Positions 52,122-61,244 of a stretch of 64,000 nucleotides of DNA are shown here, one piece after another. The first letter of the stretch is position 1. Each line of letters begins with the position of its first letter. A model generated the notes under the pieces. It was given only the letters and a program-made list of their open reading frames with translations, was not told where the DNA came from and made no database searches. Origin of the DNA: Agarilytica sp045430285 (GTDB lineage: Bacteria > Pseudomonadota > Gammaproteobacteria > Pseudomonadales > Cellvibrionaceae); contig JAILXV010000001.1 in the NCBI GenBank assembly GCA_045430285.1, positions 310,001-374,000 of the forward strand, in the 5' to 3' direction. Both the position numbers and the translations under genes were made by a program.

Positions 52122-52919
52122 ATGGAAACCCTCCACGTAATTTTTTTGGCCCTAATCCAAGGTCTGACTGAATTTTTACCTATATCCAGCTCCGCTCACT
52201 TAATTTTGCCGAAAGAAGTTTTACTCTGGCCCGATCAAGGCTTAGCGTTTGATGTCGCGGTACACGTGGGGACTTTATCTGCAGTAGTGGTTTACTTCAG
52301 GCACGATGTGATTCGTTTGATTACAGGGTGGTCGCTTTCGGTGGTGGGGAAAGGCGTGAACGAAGATGCGCGTTTAGCATGGTTGATCGTTCTGGCCACA
52401 ATACCCGCTGGTTTATGTGGCTTATTAATGAATGATTTTATCGAGGAGCATTTACGCTCGATGACGGTCATTGCAGTAACGACAATTTTATTTGGGCTTC
52501 TATTGGCATACGCTGACCGCGGTGCAGATAAGAATACGCAGTCTTTAGTGAATATGACGGTGATTGCTGCACTGGTCATCGGCGGGGCACAGGCCGTGGC
52601 ATTAATCCCTGGTACTTCACGCTCAGGAATTACGATTACAGCAGCATTGATCCTTGGGTTTTCTCGTGTGGACGCGGCACGATTTTCTTTTTTGTTGTCC
52701 ATACCAGTGATTGTTTTGAGTGGCGGTTATAAAGGCTTATCGTTAGTAGGTCAGAGCGCGGTGGATTGGTCTAGCTTATTACTGGGTGTTGCGCTATCTG
52801 CTGTCAGTGCTTATCTGTGTATTTTCTTCTTCTTAGGTTTTATTAATCGAATTGGTATGATGCCTTTTGTCATTTACCGACTTCTGCTTGGTGCTATTCT
52901 CATTACTCTGATACTTTAA
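52122..52919 (+). CDS. uppP: Undecaprenyl-diphosphatase
   Basis: The protein has 265 residues and about eight membrane helices. The two active-site motifs GLTEFLPISSSAHLIL (about 15-30) and LIPGTSRSGITI (about 165-176) are intact. It recycles undecaprenyl diphosphate for peptidoglycan and O-antigen synthesis and gives bacitracin tolerance. Gene order with neighbours does not suggest a dedicated pathway. Confidence 0.96.
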   Translation: METLHVIFLALIQGLTEFLPISSSAHLILPKEVLLWPDQGLAFDVAVHVGTLSAVVVYFRHDVIRLITGWSLSVVGKGVNEDARLAWLIVLATIPAGLCGLLMNDFIEEHLRSMTVIAVTTILFGLLLAYADRGADKNTQSLVNMTVIAALVIGGAQAVALIPGTSRSGITITAALILGFSRVDAARFSFLLSIPVIVLSGGYKGLSLVGQSAVDWSSLLLGVALSAVSAYLCIFFFLGFINRIGMMPFVIYRLLLGAILITLIL

Positions 52920-52956
52920 AAGCATCCGTACAAACATTGTCAAAAAAGAAAAAAAT

Positions 52957-54258
52957 ATGCCTCATCGCCAAATATGTAACAAATTTCAGCAGTTTCTTCA
53001 TGCGTCCCCAAGCCCTTATCACGCGGTAGAAAATTTAGGGAACGTGTTTAAGGGGGCTGGGTTTCTGCGTTTGGACGAAAACCAATCGTGGGAATTAAAG
53101 CCGGAAGGTAAATACTATTTGGTACGTTCGGATTCGACGATAGCGGCATTTGTTATCGGCAAAGAAAATACTGGGTCTTCTGGTATTCGTATGGTGGGCA
53201 CACACAGTGATAGCCCATGCCTTAAAGTCAAACCTCAACCGGAAAAACAAACCAAGGGCTATCAGCAGTTGGGTATCGAGGTTTATGGCGGCGCGCTATT
53301 AAACCCATGGTTTGATCGCGATTTATCCATAGCGGGGCGCGTCTGCTATGTGGATAAGGTGCAGTCTTTAAAATCCACGCTTGTTAATTTCGAGTCTCCG
53401 ATTGCGGTGATTCCTAGTTTGGCGATTCATCTTGATCGAGAGGCCAACGTTGGCCGGACGGTTAATCCCCAAACAGATTTGAATCCTATTTTATTTCAAG
53501 GGAATGAAAAATTTTCTTTTAGAGAGTTACTCCTACAAAAAGTCCGCGATGATGGCGCAAGCGATGCGGTGGAAGTGCTTGATTTTGATATGAGTTTTTA
53601 TGACGCCCAAGAGCCAAATGTTATCGGTCTAAAGGATGATTTTTTTGCCGGAGCACGCTTGGATAATTTGTTAAGTTCTTATGTGGGGGCTTTGTCGCTA
53701 GCGGACGCCAGTCATGAACATACGTCCATATTTATTTGCAGCGATCATGAGGAGGTCGGCAGTCAGAGCGATGTTGGCGCTATGAGCACCGTACTCGACG
53801 ATATTCTCGCGCGTCTTTACCCCGACCCTGAGCAGCGCCAAATGGCTGTGCGGGGGTCGCTTTTGTTATCTGTAGACAACGCTCACGGCATACACCCTAA
53901 TTACGTCAACAAGCACGATGACAATCATGGTCCGTTGCTTAATCAGGGCCCAGTTTTAAAGTTTGATGCTAAGCAGAGCTATGCGACCTCTACACATAGC
54001 GCATCCTTTTTGAAGCAGTTGGCCCGCCAGGCGCCTGAGCTACCACTCCAGACGTTTGTGACACGCGCAGATATGAGGTGTGGCAGTACAATTGGGCCGA
54101 TTACAGCGGCTAAGGTGGGCGTTAAAACGTTGGACTTGGGTGTTCCTACCTTTGCGATGCATTCAACGCGTGAGCTCGCTGGCGTAAAGGATATTGATAC
54201 GCTGTATGATTTGTTGGGGCGCTTCTATGCGTGTGAAAGTCTGATTACTACGGCTTAA
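52957..54258 (+). CDS. apeB: M18 family aspartyl aminopeptidase
   Basis: The protein has 433 residues. The dizinc ligands are in VGTHSDSPCLKVKP (about 86-99), DDFFAGARLDNL, CSDHEEVGSQSDVGA and the C-terminal FAMHSTRELAGVKD. M18 enzymes are cytosolic and dodecameric and remove N-terminal acidic or neutral residues. It lies 37 bp after uppP, with no evident functional link. Confidence 0.95.
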   Translation: MPHRQICNKFQQFLHASPSPYHAVENLGNVFKGAGFLRLDENQSWELKPEGKYYLVRSDSTIAAFVIGKENTGSSGIRMVGTHSDSPCLKVKPQPEKQTKGYQQLGIEVYGGALLNPWFDRDLSIAGRVCYVDKVQSLKSTLVNFESPIAVIPSLAIHLDREANVGRTVNPQTDLNPILFQGNEKFSFRELLLQKVRDDGASDAVEVLDFDMSFYDAQEPNVIGLKDDFFAGARLDNLLSSYVGALSLADASHEHTSIFICSDHEEVGSQSDVGAMSTVLDDILARLYPDPEQRQMAVRGSLLLSVDNAHGIHPNYVNKHDDNHGPLLNQGPVLKFDAKQSYATSTHSASFLKQLARQAPELPLQTFVTRADMRCGSTIGPITAAKVGVKTLDLGVPTFAMHSTRELAGVKDIDTLYDLLGRFYACESLITTA

Positions 54259-54398
54259 TGACGGCGCGTTTGCGTTTTTTGGCGATCTTGCCTGTAATTA
54301 TTACCGCGATTGCTCTTCAAGCCGAAGCGTGAAAAAGTGCTCGGAAAAAAATAGAATAATTGACCATACTTGTCATGGTATACAAGTGAGGAAAGGCA

Positions 54399-55448
54399 TT
54401 GGAACTTAAAGATTTAAAGCAATTTGTCCCGTTTAGTGAGTTAGACGACCAATACTTGAGCGACGTGATGGGGCAGATCTCGGTAAAAAGTTACCATAAA
54501 GGAGAGATGCTCTTTAAGCGTGGCCGCTCGGTAGCGGAGCGTTTTTACTTGGTTTCTGGCCGAGTGGACCTTATTGATTCCGCATACAACTCATCCTCAA
54601 TTGAGTCTGATAGAGATAAAGTAGCGAATACTTTAAACCCTGAGTCTCCGACCCGCTGTTCATGTATTGCTAAGTCACTCGTAAACGTCTTTACCATTGA
54701 GGCGGAGGCACTTGATCGTATCGTGGCATGGAGCGAGTCTGCTGCCTATGCTCATGAGCAATCTAGCGAGGCGGTTACTGATGATATGGTCACGGGTGAA
54801 ATCGAAGTCAGTAGTATCGCAGATCAGGATGCTACGGATTGGATGTCATCATTGCTACAGTCACCACTTTTTACGCGAATTCCTTTGACTCAGGTGCAGG
54901 AGCTTTTTTCACGCTTTGAAGATATCACTGTGAGCGAAGGAAGCGTCGTGATTAAAGAGGGTGAAAAAGGCGACTATTTCTATGTATTGGCAGCCGGACG
55001 AGCCCATGTGACCAACCGCTCAGATAGCGTCGACGTGATTTTAGAGCCTGGTAGTTATTTTGGTGAGGAGGCTTTATTGGGTCAAACGCCTCGTAATGCA
55101 ACTATCACTATGCTCGATAACGGCCATATTAAGCGTTTAGATTCGGAGAATTTTGAGGCATTATTAAAGGCTCCGATTCTCCAATATATACAGGCTGACG
55201 AACTAGAAACGATAGAAAAGCCCTATAAGCTTATCGACGTGAAAATGCCGATGGAATTTCGCATGGCACATGTATCGGGCAGCATCAATGTGCCGTTATC
55301 TCGTTTGCGTTCGTCGATGGCAGAATTGGCGAAAGCAAGTGCCTATATCGTACCGGATGACGCCGGCAGCCGCGCCGATATCGCCGCGCACTTATTGTGT
55401 CAGGCCGGTTTTGATGCATACATACTTAAAGCAAATACAGAGGGATAG
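54399..55448 (+). CDS. Cyclic-nucleotide-binding protein with degenerate rhodanese domain
   Basis: The start is TTG 54399 with a GAGGAAAGG SD. The protein has 349 residues. An N-terminal cNMP-binding-like fold (about 15-110) lacks a phosphate-binding cassette. A second cNMP domain (about 153-262) keeps it: FGEEALLGQTPRNATI (221-236). A rhodanese-like domain (about 262-346) ends it, with the usual catalytic-Cys loop replaced by VPDDAGSRAD (318-327), so sulfurtransfer is unlikely. No DNA-binding domain is seen. It probably senses cAMP or c-di-GMP; the output partner is unknown. Confidence 0.85.
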   Translation: MELKDLKQFVPFSELDDQYLSDVMGQISVKSYHKGEMLFKRGRSVAERFYLVSGRVDLIDSAYNSSSIESDRDKVANTLNPESPTRCSCIAKSLVNVFTIEAEALDRIVAWSESAAYAHEQSSEAVTDDMVTGEIEVSSIADQDATDWMSSLLQSPLFTRIPLTQVQELFSRFEDITVSEGSVVIKEGEKGDYFYVLAAGRAHVTNRSDSVDVILEPGSYFGEEALLGQTPRNATITMLDNGHIKRLDSENFEALLKAPILQYIQADELETIEKPYKLIDVKMPMEFRMAHVSGSINVPLSRLRSSMAELAKASAYIVPDDAGSRADIAAHLLCQAGFDAYILKANTEG

Positions 55449-55532
55449 CCCCAGGTTATCCTTTTCGCTCCATAGCGTTTTCCCCTTCGTGTCTACTGTG
55501 CCAAAAGGTGATTTTGCGATGTGTGAGTCCCT

Positions 55533-56669
55533 GTGAAGGCGCTTATGCTTTCGGCATACGATGCAAAAAGCCACGCTTACTGGCGACAAGGCTTATATCG
55601 TGTATTTTCGGACGTCGAGTGGACTACGCTCACCTTGCCGCCGCGCCATTTTAGCTGGCGTATTCGTGGAAATGGGTTGAGTTGGTTTCAGAACCCAGCG
55701 TTCGCGGAGTCATATGATCTGTGTATAGCGACTTCTATGGTAGATCTTGCTACCGTGAAGGGCTTAAACCCAGGCTTTTCCTCGATACCGAGTCTGCTTT
55801 ACTTCCATGAAAATCAATTTGCGTATCCAAAATCTGCTCAGGTAAACACGGCCCATCAAATCGAAGCCCAAATGGTTCAGGTGTTCGGTGCCCTTTGCTG
55901 TGATGTCGCCGGTTTTAATAGTGAATATAATCGAACAACGTTTTTAGATGGGCTGTCAGCCTTGCTTAGGAAGTTGCCCGACGGTGTTCCGAAGAATGTC
56001 GTGGATGTGGTGCGTGAAAAATCCATCATCTTGCCAGTAGGCGTCATGGCCACTCACTCAGATCGTGCGTCTAACGGCGATCAGGCTTTAGCGTTACGCA
56101 AACACGGTGATAGTGCGCCGCATTTCATTTGGAACCACCGCTGGGAGTATGACAAGGGACCTGATCGGCTCTTAGCTTTCTTAGGCGCTCTGCCAATAGA
56201 GTTCAATGCCACATTCCATATTGTCGGGCAGTCATTTAGGTCAATTCCCGAGAAGTTTCAGGATATTCATGCTCTGCTCAAAGCAAGAGGCTGGCTAGGG
56301 CAGTGGGGGTTTATCGAGTCCACACAGGTCTATCGCGAGCTGCTTGAGCAAGCGGATTTTGTCCTATCGACCTCCAATCATGATTTTCAGGGGTTATCAG
56401 TAATGGAGGCGGTAAGCAGGGGGTGTGTCCCTGTACTGCCCAATCGCTTAGCCTATCCTGATTTTTTCTCGTCCGAATATTTATATTCAGGGTCCGAAAA
56501 TATCGCCCAAGAAGCCCAATCAATGGTTGCGCATGTTCTGGACGTTTCTGGGCGTTGGGGTAATAAAGACCACGATCAACCCGCATTGAAAGCCCCTGAT
56601 ATTTCGGCGTATTCTCTCGAAGGAATTAAATCTCAGTATCACGCGGTATTTGAGCGTTTGCTCGCTTAG
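55533..56669 (+). CDS. DUF3524 glycosyltransferase, tRNA-queuosine mannosyltransferase-like
   Basis: The protein has 378 residues from GTG 55533. The N-terminal domain (LTLPPRHFSWRIRGNGLSW; LLYFHENQFAYP; FNSEYNRTTFLDGL) matches the GTDC1/QTMAN family, whose human member mannosylates queuosine in tRNA-Asp. The C-terminal glycosyltransferase group 1 domain has WNHRWEYDKGPDRLL, the sugar-nucleotide region, and STSNHDFQGLSVMEAVSRGCVPVLPN. A bacterial role in queuosine mannosylation is inferred by homology. No que genes are in the window. It precedes trpS. Confidence 0.82.
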   Translation: MKALMLSAYDAKSHAYWRQGLYRVFSDVEWTTLTLPPRHFSWRIRGNGLSWFQNPAFAESYDLCIATSMVDLATVKGLNPGFSSIPSLLYFHENQFAYPKSAQVNTAHQIEAQMVQVFGALCCDVAGFNSEYNRTTFLDGLSALLRKLPDGVPKNVVDVVREKSIILPVGVMATHSDRASNGDQALALRKHGDSAPHFIWNHRWEYDKGPDRLLAFLGALPIEFNATFHIVGQSFRSIPEKFQDIHALLKARGWLGQWGFIESTQVYRELLEQADFVLSTSNHDFQGLSVMEAVSRGCVPVLPNRLAYPDFFSSEYLYSGSENIAQEAQSMVAHVLDVSGRWGNKDHDQPALKAPDISAYSLEGIKSQYHAVFERLLA

Positions 56670-56756
56670 TGGTGACAAGCGTTTTCAATTTGAATACACA
56701 CAGGTATTATGCGGGCCTTTTCCGATAATTTAACTGAAGGCGTGGTCGCAGAGCAC

Positions 56757-57761
56757 ATGAGTAAAAATCGAATCCTGACGGGTATTACCACCACCGGAAC
56801 ACCACACTTGGGCAATTACGTCGGAGCCATTCGCCCCGCGATCGAAGCAAGCCAGGTCAAAGATACAGAATCGTTTCTATTTTTAGCGGATTTACATGCG
56901 TTGATAAAATGCCATGACCCCGATCATGTACATCAGTCCACCAAAGAAATTGCCGCCGCTTGGTTGGCGCTGGGTTTAGATCCGGAGAAGACCGTATTTT
57001 ATCGCCAGTCAGACATTCCAGAAATTAGTGAACTTGCATGGATTATCTCCTGTATGACGGCGAAAGGTTTAATGAACCGTGCGGTGGCATATAAAGCGGC
57101 CGTCGATAAAAACAAAGAGGATGGGGAAGATCAAGATTTCGGCGTCACTATGGGCTTATACAGCTACCCTGTTTTGATGTCCGCAGATATCCTCATTTTC
57201 AATGCGAATAAGGTGCCTGTAGGTCGGGATCAGACCCAACATCTTGAAATGGCACGAGATATAGCCCAGCGATTTAATCATCATTTTGGCGAAGCATTCA
57301 CGCTACCTGAAGCAATCGTGGATGATAATGTCGCCGTGTTAAAAGGACTTGATGGTCGAAAAATGAGCAAAAGTTATAATAATACGATTCCCATTTTTCT
57401 TACCGAAAAACAGCTGAAGAAACACATCAATAAAATTAAAACGAACCTATTAGAGCCTGGTGAGCCCAAAGACCCTAATGACTCCACAGTATTTGAGCTT
57501 TGGAAGGCATTCGCGACCGAAGCGCAAACAGCTGAGATGCGTAAAGCATTCGAAGAAGGGATCGCCTGGGGCGAGGCAAAAAAACAGCTGTTCGAGCTGG
57601 TAAATCACGAAATAGCGCCTGCCAGAGCACGTTATCAAGCGTATATGGAAAACCCTGGTGAGTTGGAATCAATTTTGTTGAAGGGTGCCGAAAAGGCGCG
57701 GGCATACAGTGTGCCTCTTATGAATAAAGTGCGGAAGTCGATAGGCATTCGCCCACTTTAA
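56757..57761 (+). CDS. trpS: Tryptophanyl-tRNA synthetase
   Basis: ATG 56757 (MSKNRILTGITTTGTPHLGNYVGAI) gives 334 residues, the same as E. coli. ATG 56709 would add 16 residues that are not part of the fold and has only a weak SD. The class I HIGH-like motif is TPHLGNY, and the KMSKS loop is GLDGRKMSKSYNN. DQTQHLEMARDIAQRFN is typical of TrpRS. It charges tRNA-Trp. Confidence 0.96.
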   Translation: MSKNRILTGITTTGTPHLGNYVGAIRPAIEASQVKDTESFLFLADLHALIKCHDPDHVHQSTKEIAAAWLALGLDPEKTVFYRQSDIPEISELAWIISCMTAKGLMNRAVAYKAAVDKNKEDGEDQDFGVTMGLYSYPVLMSADILIFNANKVPVGRDQTQHLEMARDIAQRFNHHFGEAFTLPEAIVDDNVAVLKGLDGRKMSKSYNNTIPIFLTEKQLKKHINKIKTNLLEPGEPKDPNDSTVFELWKAFATEAQTAEMRKAFEEGIAWGEAKKQLFELVNHEIAPARARYQAYMENPGELESILLKGAEKARAYSVPLMNKVRKSIGIRPL

Positions 57762-57833
57762 AAGTCGCCTCATGTTTTGAGTGCCACTTGGTAAAAACCT
57801 CCACACGACACCCAGGTACAACACCCTTGTACG

Positions 57834-57865
57834 ACAGATAGGCACACTTCACTGTACCTATCTGT
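57834..57865 (+). repeat. Hairpin downstream of trpS
   Basis: ACAGATAGG (57834-57842) and CCTATCTGT (57857-57865) pair exactly, with three more base pairs inside after one mismatch. No U-tract follows, so termination is uncertain. Confidence 0.5.
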
Positions 57866-58028
57866 TACATATTCCTCCCCTCTAAATATCGTCCCCTTTT
57901 AGCGCTTAATCTCATGCGTGGTTAATGCGGTGAATGCCACATTAACTTACTGGCGAAGCAAGTTATCCACGTCTAGGCTATAACAAGTAGAAATGTGTTT
58001 TTTCTAGTGCATAAACGTGGAGTTATAC

Positions 58029-59180
58029 GTGCAAAATCATTGGTCCCGAGTTGGAATATTGGCAGGCGTAGCCGTGATTGGTGTCGGGTTAGGTGTTTGG
58101 ATGGCGTCCGTATGGGTGGCCTCATTGCTAGCGTTTGTGTTGGTTGGTGTATCGGCTTTTCTATTCAATCCCGATAGCGGTGATTTTGATCAAGAGCAAA
58201 ATGAATCGAATATGTCTATGGCGTCGTTGAAGTCAGTGACCGGAGAGCTCGATGAAAAGCTTTCTCCCGTGTGTCACGAGCTTGAGAGCGTGGCTGGGGA
58301 CATTCAACACCTGGTAGAAGATTCGAGTGTTCGTTTACATGAGAGTTTTCAAGGATTGTCCGAATCCGCAAATGCCGGAAAGAATTTGATGATGGGGATT
58401 GTTGATCAGCTATCTTCGAATACGGGCAGTGACGACGTCAGCCTCAAAAAATTTGCTAATGAAGTGGGTTCAATACTAGACGATTACGTAAAGCTTTTTG
58501 TCGATATTAGTGAGAAAAGTGTGCAGGCCGTACATAACATTCAAGACATGGTGACGCACTTGGATGGCATGTTTGGCTTAATTAACGATATTCGCGGTAT
58601 TGCAGATCAGACAAATTTACTTGCGTTAAATGCGGCTATCGAGGCAGCTAGGGCCGGTGAAGCGGGGCGCGGTTTTGCCGTAGTTGCAGATGAAGTGCGC
58701 AAACTATCACAAGATTCTAACGAACTTAACGAGCAAATAAGAGAGCGGGCAGAAACGGCCAAATCGACGGTGACCAATGTTGAAAAAGTCGTGGGTGAAA
58801 TTGCGTCGTTAGATATGAATATTGCTATCGATGCTAAGGGACATCTCGATGGTATGTTAACAGAACTGGAACGTGTCAACGAAAAGGTCGCGGAGAGTGT
58901 TTCCGAAGGTGCCGCGATTGGTGAAGAGATTAATGCTGAAGTGAATCGAGCAGTCACCGCCCTGCAGACCGCAGACCGCATTGCGCAGCATACCAAACAA
59001 GTGACGGCGTGTGCTCATTACGTGAGTGAAACCTTGGGTAGTTATCAAAAAGCGATCAAACATGAACACGAAATGCCCGCGGCTTTAAGTGCCGCAATGG
59101 CGCAATTACGAAAAGCTGGGGCATTTAGTGTTGGTAGTCATTTGTCACAAAACGGTGGCGATGATATTGAATTATATTAA
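58029..59180 (+). CDS. Methyl-accepting chemotaxis-type protein without a periplasmic sensor
   Basis: GTG 58029 is chosen for its GGAG SD (7-nt gap), giving 383 residues; GTG 58017 is an alternative. Two close membrane helices (about 8-45) are joined by a few residues only, so there is no periplasmic ligand domain. The signalling tip ADQTNLLALNAAIEAARAGEAGRGFAVVADEVRKL is intact. It heads a three-gene set with a STAS protein and a phosphatase/kinase regulator. No cheW, cheA or cheB is present. Confidence 0.92.
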   Translation: MQNHWSRVGILAGVAVIGVGLGVWMASVWVASLLAFVLVGVSAFLFNPDSGDFDQEQNESNMSMASLKSVTGELDEKLSPVCHELESVAGDIQHLVEDSSVRLHESFQGLSESANAGKNLMMGIVDQLSSNTGSDDVSLKKFANEVGSILDDYVKLFVDISEKSVQAVHNIQDMVTHLDGMFGLINDIRGIADQTNLLALNAAIEAARAGEAGRGFAVVADEVRKLSQDSNELNEQIRERAETAKSTVTNVEKVVGEIASLDMNIAIDAKGHLDGMLTELERVNEKVAESVSEGAAIGEEINAEVNRAVTALQTADRIAQHTKQVTACAHYVSETLGSYQKAIKHEHEMPAALSAAMAQLRKAGAFSVGSHLSQNGGDDIELY

Positions 59181-59215
59181 TTGATTTAAAATCTGATTTT
59201 TGTGGAGGATAACTT

Positions 59216-59521
59216 TTGACCATTCGGGTAGAAAAGTCTGAGAATGAAGCGATGGCCATTGTATTGGATGAGCGTTTCGACTTTGAATCTGTTGGGCCGT
59301 TTCGGCAGTGTTACGAAAGTCTAGGTGACAGCAAATGCAAGTTAGTTGTAATTGATTTTCGTGATGCACGCTATATTGATAGTTCTGCTCTGGGAATGTT
59401 AATTAATGCCCGTAGTTTTTTTGATAATCTCGGCGCGAAGGTCAAATTAATTAATACAAACGAACAGATACGGAAGATTTTTAGCATCTCCAGATTCGAC
59501 AAAAAATTTGATATTACCTGA
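59216..59521 (+). CDS. STAS-domain anti-sigma factor antagonist
   Basis: The start is TTG 59216 with GGAGG at 7 nt. The protein has 101 residues, one STAS domain, with the phosphorylatable serine site in ARYIDSSALGMLINA (Ser56/57). This is the SpoIIAA/RsbV type. It lies 10 nt before a protein that holds both a PP2C phosphatase and a HATPase kinase-like domain, which fit as its switch partners. Confidence 0.92.
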   Translation: MTIRVEKSENEAMAIVLDERFDFESVGPFRQCYESLGDSKCKLVVIDFRDARYIDSSALGMLINARSFFDNLGAKVKLINTNEQIRKIFSISRFDKKFDIT

Positions 59522-59530
59522 TTCGCTATT

Positions 59531-61219
59531 ATGAAAATATTGATCGTAGACGATCATGAATACAATCGAGAGCTTTTAGGGTATATCCTGATCGACGAAG
59601 GGCACGAATGTATTCATGCGGTCAATGGGGTCGAGGCATGTAACGCCTGCTTGCAGGATAATACAATCGATTTAATTTTAATGGATGTATCTATGCCAGA
59701 GATGGATGGCATAGAAGCGACCACTAATATCAAACGTGATCATTCCGATCAATTTATTCCCATCATATTTATTACCGCCTTGGATGATGCCGACGTGCTT
59801 GCACAATGCTTGGATGCGGGTGGTGATGATTTCGTCCCTAAACCGATTAATGAAAATGTGTTGTTGGCGAAAATTAACGCTCATGGACGCACGCGCGGGC
59901 TTTACCTGTCGTTGATTCAGGCGAACAAACAGCTTGAATACCATAAGCAGGTAATGGATCGAGAGCACGTTATTGTTGAGCGTATTTTTGATCGCGGTGC
60001 CGAGAGAATTAAGACTGCCTGCCATAACATTGCACATTACAGTTCGCCCATGTCGATGTTTAACGGGGATATTACTTTAGAGGCGCCATCACCTTCTGGA
60101 GGAGTCTATTGTTTGGTGGGCGATTTTACTGGGCATGGTCTCGCTGCGTCTATTGGTACATTACCTGTCACAGAAATATTTTATCGGCTCTCTGCGCAGC
60201 AAACGAGTGTGGGTTTATTAGCGAAGGAAATCAACAAATCCTTGGTTGAGTTGTTACCTCAAAATATGTTTTTCTGCGCGGCCATCTGTTATATCAATAG
60301 TGAAGGCCGTGCAATGTCGATGTGGGTGGGAGGCATGAATGACCTCCTTTGCTTGCATCAAGCAGATAAAACAATTACGCATATTCCCTCTGAACATATG
60401 CCGTTGGGTATTTTAGAGGCAGAAGAATTTGACGATACCCCGCAGCTTATTGAACTGAATGTAGATGATTGTTTATATGTTTATACGGATGGTGTGAATG
60501 AAGCCACTAATAGTGAGGGTGATGAATTTGGTGTCGAAGGGATAAAAAAGGTGTTAGCCGCTGGTGGCACCAACGTGTTAGCTGAATTGATTAACACGGT
60601 GCATCATTTTCAATCGGGTGCACGAAATGATGATATTTCAGCAATAGAGATTCGTGCCGGTGAGCTGTCTCACTATGAGAAGGATACGGGCGAAAAAGTT
60701 AATATTAAAGCCCAGTTTCATCGTGCCGATTCATTTCCTTGGTGCTTCAATATGCGGCTAGAAAATGAGGAGTTATCGAATACCAATATTGTCGATCAGA
60801 TTATGACATTTGTCGGTGGTATTCACGGTATTGAATTGCATCAAGAAAAAATATTTACGATTGTAAGCGAGTTGTATAGCAATGCTTTGGAACATGGTGT
60901 ACTCGGATTGAGCTCAAGTTTAAAAGATACCGCTGATGGGTTTGAGGAGTATTATCGCTTGAGGGCGGAGCGATTGGCAGATTTAAGTAATCAGTTTATT
61001 GATTTAGAGTTTAGCTTTCATAAAAGTGATATTAATTACGTTGAGCTTAGTCTCACCGACAGCGGGAAAGGTTTTGATTACAGTGGTGTGATTGATACGT
61101 TAGACGAAAATGCTGATTCACACGGAAGGGGCTTGCCACTGTTGAATAGTTTGTGTGCTAAGTTGGAGTATTCTAACCACGGTAAAACAGTGAAAGCGAT
61201 ATATTCCTTGGGTTTATAG
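59531..61219 (+). CDS. Response regulator with PP2C phosphatase and C-terminal HATPase (partner-switching) domains
   Basis: The protein has 562 residues. The receiver domain (1-120) has Asp7/Asp8, Asp52 (MDVSMPEMDG) and Lys in VPKPINE. A coiled linker (about 125-160) leads to a SpoIIE/PP2C phosphatase (about 170-375: LVGDFTGHGLAAS; YTDGVNEAT; RNDDISAIEI). A HATPase domain (about 405-562) has ELYSNALEHG, TDSGKGFDY and GRGLPLLNSL. The order resembles HsbR of Pseudomonas. It can be expected to set the phosphorylation state of the neighbouring STAS protein in response to its receiver domain. Confidence 0.93.
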   Translation: MKILIVDDHEYNRELLGYILIDEGHECIHAVNGVEACNACLQDNTIDLILMDVSMPEMDGIEATTNIKRDHSDQFIPIIFITALDDADVLAQCLDAGGDDFVPKPINENVLLAKINAHGRTRGLYLSLIQANKQLEYHKQVMDREHVIVERIFDRGAERIKTACHNIAHYSSPMSMFNGDITLEAPSPSGGVYCLVGDFTGHGLAASIGTLPVTEIFYRLSAQQTSVGLLAKEINKSLVELLPQNMFFCAAICYINSEGRAMSMWVGGMNDLLCLHQADKTITHIPSEHMPLGILEAEEFDDTPQLIELNVDDCLYVYTDGVNEATNSEGDEFGVEGIKKVLAAGGTNVLAELINTVHHFQSGARNDDISAIEIRAGELSHYEKDTGEKVNIKAQFHRADSFPWCFNMRLENEELSNTNIVDQIMTFVGGIHGIELHQEKIFTIVSELYSNALEHGVLGLSSSLKDTADGFEEYYRLRAERLADLSNQFIDLEFSFHKSDINYVELSLTDSGKGFDYSGVIDTLDENADSHGRGLPLLNSLCAKLEYSNHGKTVKAIYSLGL

Positions 61220-61244
61220 TGCTCATCGTTTTTTAGTATTTCAA

